From Aurantiacibacter odishensis (GTDB lineage: Bacteria; Pseudomonadota; Alphaproteobacteria; Sphingomonadales; Sphingomonadaceae), in assembly GCF_003605195.1 (NCBI RefSeq), contig NZ_QYOS01000020.1:151868-215867 (forward strand): 64,000 nt of DNA. Reading direction: 5' to 3'. This document shows, piece by piece, positions 26,518 through 35,793 of this stretch (position 1 is its first letter; every line of letters starts with the position of its first letter). Below the pieces are notes generated by a model that was not told the origin of the DNA, did no database searches, and saw nothing but the letters and a program-made list of their open reading frames with translations. The translations under genes and the position numbers were made by a program.

Positions 26518-28707
26518 ATGATCCGCAAAACCGCCCTGCTATTGGCAAGTGTTGTTATTCCATCACACGCGCTGGCGCAGGAAGCTCCGCAGCAGCCTGC
26601 CTCCAGCGAGGTCGACGTCTTGGACGAGCGCGGCGAACCGGCAAACGATGACTTTCACGGCGCCATCTATGTCACCGCCAGCGGCGTCGACCGGCTGGAC
26701 GTGATTGCCGGCACCTCCGTCCTTTCCGGCATGCAGTTGCAGCGCGAAAGCGCAGGCCAGGTAGGCGATATCGTCGCCAGCCTGCCGGGTGTGGAAGCCA
26801 GCGGCTTCGCGCCGGGCGCCTCTCGCCCGATTCTGCGCGGCTTCGGCGGCGACCGCGTTCGCGTGCTGCTCAATGGCATCGGGACGATCGACGCCTCCGG
26901 CGCGTCGGACGACCACGCCGTGGCAGCCGATCCGCTGATCGCCGAGAGCATCGAGGTCCTGCGCGGGCCCGCCGTGCTGCTTTACGGCAGCCAGGCCATC
27001 GGCGGCGCGGTGAACGTGATCACCAAGCGCATCCCGCCCGGCGTTCCCGACGAACCCTTCCACCTGGACATGCTGGGCGGCGTCGATAGTGCCACCGGCC
27101 TGTGGGAAGGCGGGGTGTCGCTCGATACCATGGTGACCGACAACATCGTGTTCCACGTCGACGGCTCCTATCGCAACACCGACGACATCGAGATTCCCGG
27201 TTTCGCCGCGTCCGAAACCCTGCGCGCAGACCTGCTGGCCGACGCTGCCGAGGAAGAGGAAGAAGGCGAGTTCGAGGAAGCCGAGGAATTGCGCGACGCC
27301 GCCAATATCTCCGGCACCGTGCCCAACACCTATAGCGAGACATGGTCCGCCGGGACGGGCATCGCCTTCTTCTCGGGCGAGAGCAATTTCGGCGTCTCGT
27401 TCGACTATTACGACACCGAATACGGCGTCCCCGGTGCTCCGGGCGTGGGCCACCATCACCACGGCGAGGAAGAGCATGGTGACGGGGATCACGAGGGCGA
27501 GGAAGATCACGACCACGAAGGCGAAGAGGAAGGCGAGGAAGCCGTCTCCATCGGCCTGCGCCGCTACCGCGCCGATTTCCGCGCCAACATCGACCTTGGC
27601 GAGGGGTTCTTCGATTCCGTCCAGTCGCGCATCGGTTATTCCGACTACACCCACACCGAGTTCGAGGGTGACGAAGTCGGCACCGTATTCGAAGTGAAAG
27701 GCGTGGAAGGCCGCGTTGAACTCGTGCAGTCACGCCGCGGCAACTGGAGCGGCGCCAGCGGCTTCCAGTTCTCTGCGCAAGACTTCGTTGCGACGGGTGC
27801 TGAGGCCTATATTCCGCCCAACAACGTGGAGACGTTGGCGCTGTTCACCCTGCAGGAGTTCTACTTCGGCCCCTTCGAACTGGAAGCGGGTGCGCGTTAC
27901 GAAAACACCGAGATCGAAGCTACCACGCTCGGTCTGGAACGGGATTTCGACACCGTTTCCGCCTCGGTCGGCGGCAGCTACATGCTCTTCGATGATTTCC
28001 GCGCTGGGCTTAACGTCTCACACACGGAACGCGCGCCCACGGCGGCAGAACTCTATGCCGAAGGTCCGCACATCGCCACGCAGCAGTTCGAAATCGGCAA
28101 TCCCGATCTGAGCGTCGAGCGCAGCTGGGGCGCGGAAGGCTACGTTCGCGGCGAGATCGGCGAAGTGAAGATCAACGCCAGCGTCTATCGCAACTGGTTC
28201 GACGATTTCATCTACCTCGTCGGCACCGGTGAGGAAGAGGACGATCTACCGGTCTTCGCATTCCTGCAGCAGGATGCCGACCAGTGGGGCGCCGAAGCGC
28301 AGATCACTTTCCCGGTCATCGAGGGGCGAGACTTCTCGCTGCTGGGCGATGTGCGCGGTGCCTACACCAGCGTCGAGTTCGACGATGGCACCAATGCCCC
28401 GCGCATCCCGCCGCTGAGCCTGTACGGCGCCCTGGAAGGCCGGTGGGACCACTTCGACCTGCGCGGCGAGGTGGAATGGTACGACAGCCAGACCGATATC
28501 GCCCCGTTCGAGACCGCCACCGACGGCTTCACCATGGTCAACGCATCGCTGGGCTGGCACCCGTTCGAAGGGCGCGAGAACCTGACGATCATCGCCCAGG
28601 TGGACAACATCTTCGATGTCGAAGGTCGCCGGCACACCAGCTTCACCAAGGAGTTCGTGCCGATGACGGGACGTAACTTCAAGCTGACCGCACGGGCCAG
28701 CTTCTAG
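26518..28707 (+). CDS. znuD: TonB-dependent receptor, ZnuD-like (probable zinc uptake)
   Basis: A 729-residue outer-membrane receptor with signal peptide (LLLASVVIPSHALAQ). The plug domain has IYVTASGVDRLDV, GQVGDIVASLPGVEASG, SRPILRGFGGDRVRVLLNGI and SIEVLRGPAVLLYGSQAIGG; the C-terminus ends in Phe. Barrel features include NFGVSFDYYDTEYGVPG and a His/Glu/Asp-rich loop at about residues 312-341 (HHHHGEEEHGDGDHEGEEDH), the hallmark of ZnuD receptors, where it captures zinc outside the cell. A second Glu-rich stretch lies at about 243-257. Zinc as substrate follows from family and loop. Control by Zur is likely; a palindrome lies in the promoter region. Confidence 0.85.
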   Translation: MIRKTALLLASVVIPSHALAQEAPQQPASSEVDVLDERGEPANDDFHGAIYVTASGVDRLDVIAGTSVLSGMQLQRESAGQVGDIVASLPGVEASGFAPGASRPILRGFGGDRVRVLLNGIGTIDASGASDDHAVAADPLIAESIEVLRGPAVLLYGSQAIGGAVNVITKRIPPGVPDEPFHLDMLGGVDSATGLWEGGVSLDTMVTDNIVFHVDGSYRNTDDIEIPGFAASETLRADLLADAAEEEEEGEFEEAEELRDAANISGTVPNTYSETWSAGTGIAFFSGESNFGVSFDYYDTEYGVPGAPGVGHHHHGEEEHGDGDHEGEEDHDHEGEEEGEEAVSIGLRRYRADFRANIDLGEGFFDSVQSRIGYSDYTHTEFEGDEVGTVFEVKGVEGRVELVQSRRGNWSGASGFQFSAQDFVATGAEAYIPPNNVETLALFTLQEFYFGPFELEAGARYENTEIEATTLGLERDFDTVSASVGGSYMLFDDFRAGLNVSHTERAPTAAELYAEGPHIATQQFEIGNPDLSVERSWGAEGYVRGEIGEVKINASVYRNWFDDFIYLVGTGEEEDDLPVFAFLQQDADQWGAEAQITFPVIEGRDFSLLGDVRGAYTSVEFDDGTNAPRIPPLSLYGALEGRWDHFDLRGEVEWYDSQTDIAPFETATDGFTMVNASLGWHPFEGRENLTIIAQVDNIFDVEGRRHTSFTKEFVPMTGRNFKLTARASF

Positions 28708-28718
28708 TCGGAACCTGT

Positions 28719-28750
28719 CGCCGCGAGCGCGCAATCGTGCATTCGCGGCG
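28719..28750. terminator. Stem-loop between convergent genes
   Basis: CGCCGCGA (28719-28726) and TCGCGGCG (28743-28750) form an 8-bp stem in the 52-base gap between the TonB receptor and the convergent SnoaL-like gene. It lacks a clear T run; the plus side continues GCCCTTCTCT. Confidence 0.4.
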
Positions 28751-28759
28751 GCCCTTCTC

Positions 28760-29359
28760 TCACACTTCGTCGTAGTGGAACGGCGCGATCACCGCCTTGG
28801 GGTGCGCTTCGTATTCAAAGGTCTGCGGTCGGTCCGGGGTAATGCCCTCGGTCGAGCGGAGCAGGGGGACGCCGCCCTTGTGCCAGCCCTCGTCGTATTC
28901 GCAGTAGAAATTGATGATGCCGTGCAAGGATGCGATGCGCCACTTGCCACCTTCGCGCACGTAGGTGTTCTCGTAAGTCGCCTCGCCCCAGCGCCCTACG
29001 CTCGCATCCATGATGCCCACCATCATCAGCGTGCGCCAGCGGCCCTTCGCGGTGCCCGCCGCGCTGTCGACATGCAGCACGGGCTGCAATTGCATGTGGT
29101 TGAAGATCACGCCGTCGCGGTATTCGGGCAGACACTTGAGGTATTCGCGAACCCGCTCTCGTCCCACGTAGACCCCGCGCCCGGCGATCTCCAGCGTGCC
29201 TTCGTCAGAGAAGAGGTCCGCCGCCTTGTCCCACAGGCCCTTGTCGACATAGTAGCCGTAGGCCGCCTGCAGGTTCATCAGCTCGCGATAATCCTCGGCC
29301 GCAATGGCGCGCGCTTCAAGCGCCTCGATCCGGGCGAGAAGGTCTTCGGTCGATGGCAT
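28760..29359 (-). CDS. SnoaL-like (NTF2-fold) protein
   Basis: A 199-residue soluble protein with an NTF2-like domain of the SnoaL_4 type. An N-terminal helix (STEDLLARIEALEARAIAAED) is followed by YRELMNLQAAYGYYVDKGLWDKAADLFSDEGTLEIAG, the typical start of the cone-shaped fold. A beta-sheet half contains ENTYVREGGKWRIASLHGIINF. Members include polyketide cyclases, hydratases and dehydratases, and many are of unknown function; the pocket residues here do not point to one reaction. It is 39 bases downstream of dcd on the same strand, but a functional link is not obvious. Confidence 0.75.
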   Translation of the reverse strand: MPSTEDLLARIEALEARAIAAEDYRELMNLQAAYGYYVDKGLWDKAADLFSDEGTLEIAGRGVYVGRERVREYLKCLPEYRDGVIFNHMQLQPVLHVDSAAGTAKGRWRTLMMVGIMDASVGRWGEATYENTYVREGGKWRIASLHGIINFYCEYDEGWHKGGVPLLRSTEGITPDRPQTFEYEAHPKAVIAPFHYDEV

Positions 29360-29398
29360 GGAAATCCCCTCTCCAAAGTCGTGGCGGCGGCAGGGCGA

Positions 29399-29953
29399 TT
29401 AAAGCCTGGGCAAAGTCACTCCGCGCTGGCCCATGTATTTGCCCGCCCGGTCGGCATAAGTGACTTCAGGCCGTTCGTTGCCCTGCAGGAACAGGAACTG
29501 GCACGCGCCCTCGTTGGCGTAGATCTTCGCCGGAAGCGGCGTGGTGTTGGAAAACTCCAGCGTGACGTGGCCTTCCCAGCCCGGCTCCAGCGGGGTGACG
29601 TTCACGATGATGCCGCAGCGGGCATAGGTGCTCTTGCCGAGGCAGATCACCAGCACGTCTTCCGGGATGCGGAAATATTCGACCGTGCGCGCAAGGGCGA
29701 AGGAGTTTGGCGGGATGATGCAGACCTCGGTCTCCCGGTCCACCAGGCTGTCGCCGTCGAAGTTCTTGGGGTCCACCACCGCGGAATTCACATTGGTGAA
29801 AATCTTGAACTCGGGCGCAACCCGCGCGTCGTAGCCGAAGCTGGAGAGGCCGTAGGAAATGCACCCGTCGCGCCGCTGAGCTTCGACGAACGGCTCGATC
29901 ATGCCGTTCGAAGTCGCTTGTTCCCGAATCCACTTGTCTGAAAGAATCGCCAT
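29399..29953 (-). CDS. dcd: dCTP deaminase
   Basis: A 184-residue trimeric enzyme that deaminates dCTP to dUTP, feeding dTMP synthesis. It begins [13 protein letters not shown] and has the family blocks [61 protein letters not shown] and [19 protein letters not shown] and the following Glu (in HVTLEFSN) form the active site. The ATG at 29953 gives the normal start; the frame opens 36 bases earlier. Confidence 0.97.
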   Translation of the reverse strand: MAILSDKWIREQATSNGMIEPFVEAQRRDGCISYGLSSFGYDARVAPEFKIFTNVNSAVVDPKNFDGDSLVDRETEVCIIPPNSFALARTVEYFRIPEDVLVICLGKSTYARCGIIVNVTPLEPGWEGHVTLEFSNTTPLPAKIYANEGACQFLFLQGNERPEVTYADRAGKYMGQRGVTLPRL

Positions 29954-30121
29954 AGGACGAGGGATTCCCGAAGAGGCGGGGCGGGGCAAGTGCGGCGCGA
30001 TGTTATCCCCCCTTCGCGACGTTCGATCCGGCGGGAAAGGGCAGATCGGACAGGGACTTGTCGTGCACGGTCTTTACCGGATTTCAATCCTGCGCGGCGA
30101 TTCTGGTGGCGGAGGTTTTCC

Positions 30122-30634
30122 GTGCTGCCCCGAATCGCCAGTCTCGACCAGTCTGCTTTCTCGCTCGATCGGCGGAGTGCGAAGCGTCGCACGCTCAAGC
30201 TGGGTTTCGATACCGCGGAGCGTCGCGGGAGGACCCGCGTTCTCATCATGGACATTTCCACGACCGGCATGAAGCTGCAGACATCCGCCAGCTTCGAGAT
30301 TGGCGAGCAGATACAGCTGATCGTGCCCGAAGCCGGGCCGGTCACCGCCACCATCGTTCGCGAGGCATATTCTGAAATCGGCTGGGAATTCGGCGCGGCG
30401 TTCGACGAGCCGATTACGTCGGCTGCGGTCAGTGCCGTGTTGCTGGCAGCGCCCGCCTTCGCGCCACCCATACCGGATGAGGACGCAAAGCAATGGGTGC
30501 GCGAAGCCCGGGCAAGGTATCCCGAACCCAGCCCGGTATCCGACCTGGTCCTGGCGGTGTTCGCAATCCTTGCCCTGCTTATCGCAGGCAGCTTCGTCTA
30601 CGCACTGGGTTTCCTCTCGCCAGCGACAGGCTGA
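30122..30634 (+). CDS. PilZ-domain protein with C-terminal membrane segment
   Basis: A 170-residue protein starting at GTG 30122, chosen because a perfect GGAGG (30111-30115) lies 6 bases upstream; no ATG is suitably placed. The PilZ domain covers about residues 20-110, with c-di-GMP motif residues in KRRTLKLGFDTAERRGRTR and the second motif DISTTGMKL (family D/NxSxxG). Residues 145-165 (LVLAVFAILALLIAGSFVYA) form one membrane helix near the C-terminus, so the c-di-GMP sensor domain is held at the inner membrane. The effector target is unknown. It converges on putA with a 9-base gap. Confidence 0.82.
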   Translation: MLPRIASLDQSAFSLDRRSAKRRTLKLGFDTAERRGRTRVLIMDISTTGMKLQTSASFEIGEQIQLIVPEAGPVTATIVREAYSEIGWEFGAAFDEPITSAAVSAVLLAAPAFAPPIPDEDAKQWVREARARYPEPSPVSDLVLAVFAILALLIAGSFVYALGFLSPATG

Positions 30635-30643
30635 CCTTTACGG

Positions 30644-33600
30644 TCAACCCCCTGCCAGCAGGCTCGCGTTGCCGCCTGCTGCCGTGGTGTCGATCGTCGT
30701 CACCCGTTCCGTGGCGAAGCGCGTGACGTAGTGCGGACCGCCAGCCTTGGGACCGGTGCCGGACAGGCCTTCGCCGCCAAACGGCTGGCTGCCGACCACC
30801 GCACCGATCTGGTTGCGGTTGACGTAGAAGTTGCCGACCTTTGCCCGCGCTTCCACGAAACGCCGGGTCTCGTCGATGCGGCTGTGCAGCCCCAGCGTCA
30901 GGCCGTAACCTGTAGAGTTGATGTCATCCAGCACCTTGCCGAGGCCGCCTGCCGGGTAGCGGCAGACGTGCAGGATGGGGCCGAATTGCTCTTCGTCGAG
31001 GTCGAGGATGGAGCCGATCTCGACGATGGTGGGCGAGAAGAAGTTGCCCTGCTCGCAATCGGTCGGCATCGAGCGGCGCCACACGGGGAAGCCCGCGTCG
31101 ATCATTTCCTGCACGTGATTCTGCAGCTTCTCGCGCGCCTCGGCGTCGATCACCGGGCCGATATCGGTGCTGAGATTGGCCGGGTCGCCAATCACCTGCG
31201 CCTTGAACGCGCCCTTGATCATTTCCAGCATCTCGTCGGCCACGTCTTCCTGCAGGTACAGGACGCGCAGCGCCGAGCAGCGCTGGCCCGCGCTCTGGAA
31301 AGCGGATGCGATCACGTCGCGCGTCACCTGTTCGGGCAGGGCGCTGGAATCGACCACCATGGCGTTCATCCCGCCGGTCTCGGCGATCAGCGTGCCGATG
31401 GCACCTTCACGCGCGGCCAGCGAGCGGTTGATGGCATGGGCCGTGCCGGTGGAGCCGGTGAAGGCCACGCCCGTCACGCGCGGATCGGAGGTGAGCGCCG
31501 CGCCGACCTTGCCGTCGCCCGGCAGGAGTTGCAGCACATCCTTGGGAATGCCTGCCTCGTGGCACAGGTCGATGGCGAGCGCGGCGATCAGCGGGGTCTG
31601 TTCGGCCGGCTTGGCCACCACGGTGTTGCCCGCGGCGAGCGCCGCGGCGGCAGGGCCCATGAAGATCGCCAGCGGGAAGTTCCACGGGCTGATCGTGGCG
31701 AAGACGCCGCGGCCGTGCAGGCGCAGCAGGTTCTGCTCCCCCGTCGGGCCGGGCAGCGGCTGCGGGGCACCGAACAGCATCCGCGCCTCGCAGGCGTAGT
31801 AGCGCAGGAAATCCACGGCCTCGCGCACTTCCAGCACGCCGTCCATCATGGTCTTGCCTGCCTCGCGGCGGCACAGGTCCATGAAGCGGGCCATGTTTTC
31901 TTCCAGAAGGTCCGATGCCTTGATCAGCAGGTCCGCGCGGGCCTGACCGCCCATCGCATCCCACATCGGCTGCGCCGCCACGGCGCGGGCGAGAGCGAGG
32001 TCCACGTCGCGCTCGCTGGCCATGACCTGGTGGCCCACGACCTTGCCCGATTGCGGGGCGCGTACTTCGTGCTTCTCGTGCTCCACGTCTGCCATCAGGG
32101 TGGGGCGGGCAACCGGATGATCCTGCCGCCAGTAGGCGAGCTTTTCCTGCAATTCCTCAAACTCGGGCGGGTGGGCGAGGTCTACGCCCATCGAATTGCG
32201 GCGGTTGGGATAAATATCGATCGGCAGCGGAATCGCCGGGTTGCGATAGGGGCGCATCGCGGCAAGGTCGCTGATCGGGTTCGTCACCAGTTCCTCCACC
32301 GGCACGTCGGCATCCGCCATGCGGTTGACGAAGCTGGAGTTCGCACCGTTTTCCAGCAGGCGGCGCACCAGATAGGCCAGCAGCTCCTTGTGCCCGCCGA
32401 CGGGTGCGTAAATACGCACTGGCGTTTTCTTGTCGCCCTGCATCTTGGCGAGCGCGCCGTAGATCTCCTCGCCCATGCCGTGCAGGCGCTGGAATTCGAA
32501 CGGGGTATCGCCTGCCATCGCGAGGATCGCGCCGATAGTGTAAGCATTGTGCGTGGCGAAAGCGGGATAGATCGAGTCTTCCGCCTTCAGCAATTCGTTG
32601 GCGCAGGCGAGGAAGGACACGTCGGTGCCAACCTTGCGGGTGAACACGGGGAAATCGGTGTGCCCGCCAACCTGCGAAAGCTTGATCTCGGCATCCCAGT
32701 AGGCGCCTTTCACCAGCCGCACGAACAGCTTGCGCTCGTTCCTGCGGGCAAGCTTTGCCACCCATTTGCACAGCGGCACGCCGCGCTTCTGGTAAGCCTG
32801 GATGGCAAGGCCGAACCCGGTCCAGCCTTCCTCGGTGCCGTCGTCGAACAGCTCGTCGTCCTTCATCAGGTCTTCGAAGATGTCGAGGCTCAGCTCCAGC
32901 CGCTCCGCCTCTTCGGCGTCGATGGTGAAGTGGATATTCGCCTCGCGCGCCTTGATCGCCAGTTCCTTGACGATGGGCACGATGGCCTTGCGCGCCGCTT
33001 CGGCATGATAGAAATCGTACTTGGGATAGAGCGCCGACAGCTTCACCGAGATGCCGGGGCCGGTGTGCACGTCGCCCGGCTCCTTCGCCAGCCGCTCGAT
33101 CGCGTCCCAGTAGGCATTGGCGTACTTCTCGGCATCGTCGTAGGTCATCGCCGCTTCGCCGAGCATGTCGAAGCTGTGGGTCAGCCCGCGCTTCTTTTCC
33201 GGCTTTGCCCGGCCCATCGCTTCCTCGATGGTGCGGGCGTAGACGAACTGGCCGCCGATGATGCGCATGGCCTGCCAGGTGGCGTTGCGGATAACCGGCT
33301 CGCCCATGCGGCCTGTCGCCCGGCGCAGCGCGTTGGCGAGGCCCTTTTCCTGGCTCTTGCCGCCGCGGATCACTTCGCCTGTCAGCATCAGGGAGAAGGT
33401 GGCGGCGTTCACGAACACGCTGCCGCTCTCGCCGATGTGCTCGGCCCAGTCCTGCGTCGCCACCTTGTCGCGAATCAGCGCGTCGGCGGTCTCCTCGTCC
33501 GGCACGCGCAGCAGCGCCTCGGCAAGGCACATGAGGGCAATGCCCTCGTCCGTGTTGAGGCCGTAGCTGTGCAGGAAGGCGTCCAGCCCGCTGCTTTCAC

Positions 33601-33769
33601 GTTTTCGCGCGTCGAGAATCAGCTTGCTGGCGAGACTGGCGGATTTCTCGTGCAGCTGGTTGACGATGGAAGCCTGTTCCATCCGTTCGGCCAGGCAGGT
33701 GTCCTCGTCCTGGCGGTAGGCATTGCGAAGTGCGGTTCTATCTAGGGCCATCGGGTGGGACATGGACAT
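30644..33769 (-). CDS. putA: Bifunctional proline dehydrogenase / P5C dehydrogenase
   Basis: A 1041-residue enzyme oxidising proline to glutamate in two steps. The N-terminal half holds the FAD-dependent proline dehydrogenase barrel (GPGISVKLSALYPKY, VKGAYWDAEIK, ATHNAYTIGAIL). The C-terminal half is an aldehyde dehydrogenase with NAD site (ATISPWNFPLAIFMG), general-base Glu in LIAETGGMNAM and the catalytic Cys in SAGQRCSALRV. No N-terminal ribbon-helix-helix DNA-binding domain is seen, so it is not the trifunctional self-regulating form. The start at 33769 is favoured over the frame opening at 33955 because upstream residues look non-coding; a second ATG follows at 33763. Confidence 0.96.
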   Translation of the reverse strand: MSMSHPMALDRTALRNAYRQDEDTCLAERMEQASIVNQLHEKSASLASKLILDARKRESSGLDAFLHSYGLNTDEGIALMCLAEALLRVPDEETADALIRDKVATQDWAEHIGESGSVFVNAATFSLMLTGEVIRGGKSQEKGLANALRRATGRMGEPVIRNATWQAMRIIGGQFVYARTIEEAMGRAKPEKKRGLTHSFDMLGEAAMTYDDAEKYANAYWDAIERLAKEPGDVHTGPGISVKLSALYPKYDFYHAEAARKAIVPIVKELAIKAREANIHFTIDAEEAERLELSLDIFEDLMKDDELFDDGTEEGWTGFGLAIQAYQKRGVPLCKWVAKLARRNERKLFVRLVKGAYWDAEIKLSQVGGHTDFPVFTRKVGTDVSFLACANELLKAEDSIYPAFATHNAYTIGAILAMAGDTPFEFQRLHGMGEEIYGALAKMQGDKKTPVRIYAPVGGHKELLAYLVRRLLENGANSSFVNRMADADVPVEELVTNPISDLAAMRPYRNPAIPLPIDIYPNRRNSMGVDLAHPPEFEELQEKLAYWRQDHPVARPTLMADVEHEKHEVRAPQSGKVVGHQVMASERDVDLALARAVAAQPMWDAMGGQARADLLIKASDLLEENMARFMDLCRREAGKTMMDGVLEVREAVDFLRYYACEARMLFGAPQPLPGPTGEQNLLRLHGRGVFATISPWNFPLAIFMGPAAAALAAGNTVVAKPAEQTPLIAALAIDLCHEAGIPKDVLQLLPGDGKVGAALTSDPRVTGVAFTGSTGTAHAINRSLAAREGAIGTLIAETGGMNAMVVDSSALPEQVTRDVIASAFQSAGQRCSALRVLYLQEDVADEMLEMIKGAFKAQVIGDPANLSTDIGPVIDAEAREKLQNHVQEMIDAGFPVWRRSMPTDCEQGNFFSPTIVEIGSILDLDEEQFGPILHVCRYPAGGLGKVLDDINSTGYGLTLGLHSRIDETRRFVEARAKVGNFYVNRNQIGAVVGSQPFGGEGLSGTGPKAGGPHYVTRFATERVTTIDTTAAGGNASLLAGG

Positions 33770-33836
33770 GGTTTCCAAAGTTATCAAGCAAAGTCGAGGG
33801 TGTAGCGACGCCGTGCAATTCGCTAGGGCGTGACTG

Positions 33837-34568
33837 ATGAGAATGGTCCTGAGCCGCAAAGGTTTCGACTCTTCTGCCGGAGGGGGTCCCTCCCCGGTGG
33901 TGGATAAGCGCCCGAAAAGTCTGCCAATTCCGGCGAGCGGAGGGCTTTCGCGCACGTCTTACGGCGACCTGGGCCTGGGCGATCTGGCCCGTGCCGCAAG
34001 TCGCGGCAAGCTGGGCGCGGCAGACCTTTGCCACCACGATCCGATGTTCCTGCACGATGGCCGCGCATTGCTCGGCCAGTGCGGCGCGGCGCAGACTCAC
34101 CTGGAGCGGCAGGGAGTCGGCGCAGGCGATGTGTTCGTCTTCTTCGGCCTGTTCCGGGAGGAGAACGGCACGCCGCACCACCGCATCTTCGCCTACCTGC
34201 AGGTGGAGGAGGTACTGCCGCTGACCGGTGCGCCACCCGAGAGGGTGGCCGAACTGGAGCAACTGGGCGTTCCCCACGCCATTGGCCTGCACGCCGCGAA
34301 CGACACGGTCTACATCGGCAAGGGCCGCACCGCCGCACGCGCCAGCGATGCCTTGCGGCTGACGGTGCCGGAGGGTCCGCCGAGCCTGTGGCAAGTGCCG
34401 GACTGGCTACGCGAGACAGGACTATCGTATCACGACCGGGCAGATCGCTGGCGGGAAGGAGGCCGATTGCAAAGCGTGGCGCGGGGGCAGGAGTTCGTGG
34501 CCGATATAAGCGCGCGCGAGGATGCCCGCGCGTGGCTGAAAGCGATTATCGCGGAGATCGAAAGCTAG
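33837..34568 (+). CDS. Nmad3-family putative nucleotide modification protein
   Basis: A 243-residue protein I recognise as the Nmad3 (nucleotide modification associated domain 3) type. It starts MRMVLSRKGFDSSAGGGPSP, continues KSLPIPASGG, and has the highly conserved LCHHDPMFLHDGRALLGQCG, HLERQGVGAGDVFVFFGLF and HRIFAYLQV. The family was proposed from comparative genomics to take part in hypermodified-base or nucleotide metabolism; its reaction is not established to my knowledge. Conserved His-His-Asp and Cys residues could form the active site. No phage or restriction gene is nearby. It is divergent from putA, and its TAG shares the CTAG tetramer with the stop of plsC. Confidence 0.75.
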   Translation: MRMVLSRKGFDSSAGGGPSPVVDKRPKSLPIPASGGLSRTSYGDLGLGDLARAASRGKLGAADLCHHDPMFLHDGRALLGQCGAAQTHLERQGVGAGDVFVFFGLFREENGTPHHRIFAYLQVEEVLPLTGAPPERVAELEQLGVPHAIGLHAANDTVYIGKGRTAARASDALRLTVPEGPPSLWQVPDWLRETGLSYHDRADRWREGGRLQSVARGQEFVADISAREDARAWLKAIIAEIES

Positions 34569-35266
34569 AGCTGCTCCGCGATCTCGGGCGGATTGAGCGC
34601 GTTCATCGCGGCATGGGTGCGCGCCTCGATTTCCGCGCGCGGCAGGCCCGGCTCTATGGGTTCGCCGAAGTGATAGGTGATGGTGCCGGGGCGCTTCCAC
34701 TTGCGGTGGTAGTTCGGCCCGCTGTCTACCGCCACGGGCACCACCGGCAGGCCCAGCAGCTTGTAGAGCGCAGCGAAGCCCGCACCCAGCTTGGGCTGCG
34801 TGCCGTGGCGCACACGGGTGCCTTCGGGGAAGATCACGATGGGGCGGCCCTGGTCGATGAAGCCGTTCGCCTCCCGGATCATGGCGCGCAGTGCCTTCGC
34901 GCCTTCTTCCCGCGCCACGGGGATGACGCCGTATTCGCGCGCCGCCGTGCCCCATCCGGGAATATCGAACAGCTCCTGCTTGGCAAACAGGGCGGGGTGG
35001 TCGAAGCCATGGGGCAGGTCGATCGCCTCGAAGAAACTTTCGTGCTTGATGGCGTAGAAGGCGCGGTAATCGGGCCGCTTGCCGGTTTCTACGACGCGGA
35101 TGCCCAGCAGCTTCTCGCAGGCCCAGCGATGCAATGCGGACCAGTTGTCGCACACCCCGCGCACCTTGCCCGGCGCAATGCGCGCAGCGATCACGGCTGC
35201 CAGCACCATGAAAATGGAGCCGCCGTAGAAGACGAGATAGAAGGCTATGTTGCGCAGGTAGATCAT
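34565..35266 (-). CDS. plsC: 1-acyl-sn-glycerol-3-phosphate acyltransferase (PlsC-type)
   Basis: A 233-residue membrane-associated acyltransferase that makes phosphatidic acid from lysophosphatidic acid. It has an N-terminal membrane helix (NIAFYLVFYGGSIFMVLAAVIAA), the catalytic HX4(D/E) block as KHESFFEA, the substrate motif FPEGTR and a later LPVVPVAVDSG motif. The acidic partner of the catalytic His is Glu rather than the common Asp, a known variation. It is last in ftsE-ftsX-DUF218-plsC, its ATG overlapping the DUF218 stop by ATGA. Confidence 0.93.
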   Translation of the reverse strand: MIYLRNIAFYLVFYGGSIFMVLAAVIAARIAPGKVRGVCDNWSALHRWACEKLLGIRVVETGKRPDYRAFYAIKHESFFEAIDLPHGFDHPALFAKQELFDIPGWGTAAREYGVIPVAREEGAKALRAMIREANGFIDQGRPIVIFPEGTRVRHGTQPKLGAGFAALYKLLGLPVVPVAVDSGPNYHRKWKRPGTITYHFGEPIEPGLPRAEIEARTHAAMNALNPPEIAEQL

Positions 35267-35793
35267 GCCAGGATTTGCAGCGTCCTTACCGCGATCAGCT
35301 TGTGGTATTCCAGAAAGAGCGTGGCAAGGCTGGGTTCGGATCGCACCGCGTCGCGCAGCACCGTGATATTATCGGGCAACTGGTCCTGCAATTCGGCAGC
35401 GGCGCGCCGCATGTGCCAGTCCGCCGTGACGAGACGCAGGGAACTGTAATTGCGCTCCGCCAGCCATTGTGCCGTTTCCCTCGCGTTGCCGCGGGTATCG
35501 AGAGCGGAAAAGCCCAGCGTGACGCAGCAGTCCATCACCCGCTGCGGCACGGCGAACTGATCCACGAATTCGTCCGGTTGCACGCTGGCATCGACGCCCG
35601 TCACCAGCATCTGCTCCGCCGCGCCTGCCTGCAACATCTCCAGCCCGCGCTGGATGCGCCCGCCGCTGCCGGTGGGCACGACGATCGCATCGGTGCGCGA
35701 TTGCGGCGCGGGCTGCGGCAGGGCGACGGTGAACCAGATGAAGCCCAGCGCCCACGCGATCAGCGGTATGGCGAGGATGCGGCGAATGGTCAT
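35263..35793 (-). CDS. YdcF-like DUF218 membrane protein
   Basis: A 176-residue protein with one N-terminal membrane helix (LAIPLIAWALGFIWFTVAL) and a periplasmic DUF218/YdcF domain: TDAIVVPTGSGGRIQRGLEML (the usual IVVLGGG-type opening), MLVTGVD, NARETAQWLAERNYSSLRLVTADWHMRRA. DUF218 proteins such as SanA and ElyC act in envelope or peptidoglycan/undecaprenyl homeostasis in enterobacteria; the role here is inferred as envelope-related. It overlaps both ftsX and plsC by ATGA, so all are made together. Confidence 0.88.
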   Translation of the reverse strand: MTIRRILAIPLIAWALGFIWFTVALPQPAPQSRTDAIVVPTGSGGRIQRGLEMLQAGAAEQMLVTGVDASVQPDEFVDQFAVPQRVMDCCVTLGFSALDTRGNARETAQWLAERNYSSLRLVTADWHMRRAAAELQDQLPDNITVLRDAVRSEPSLATLFLEYHKLIAVRTLQILA

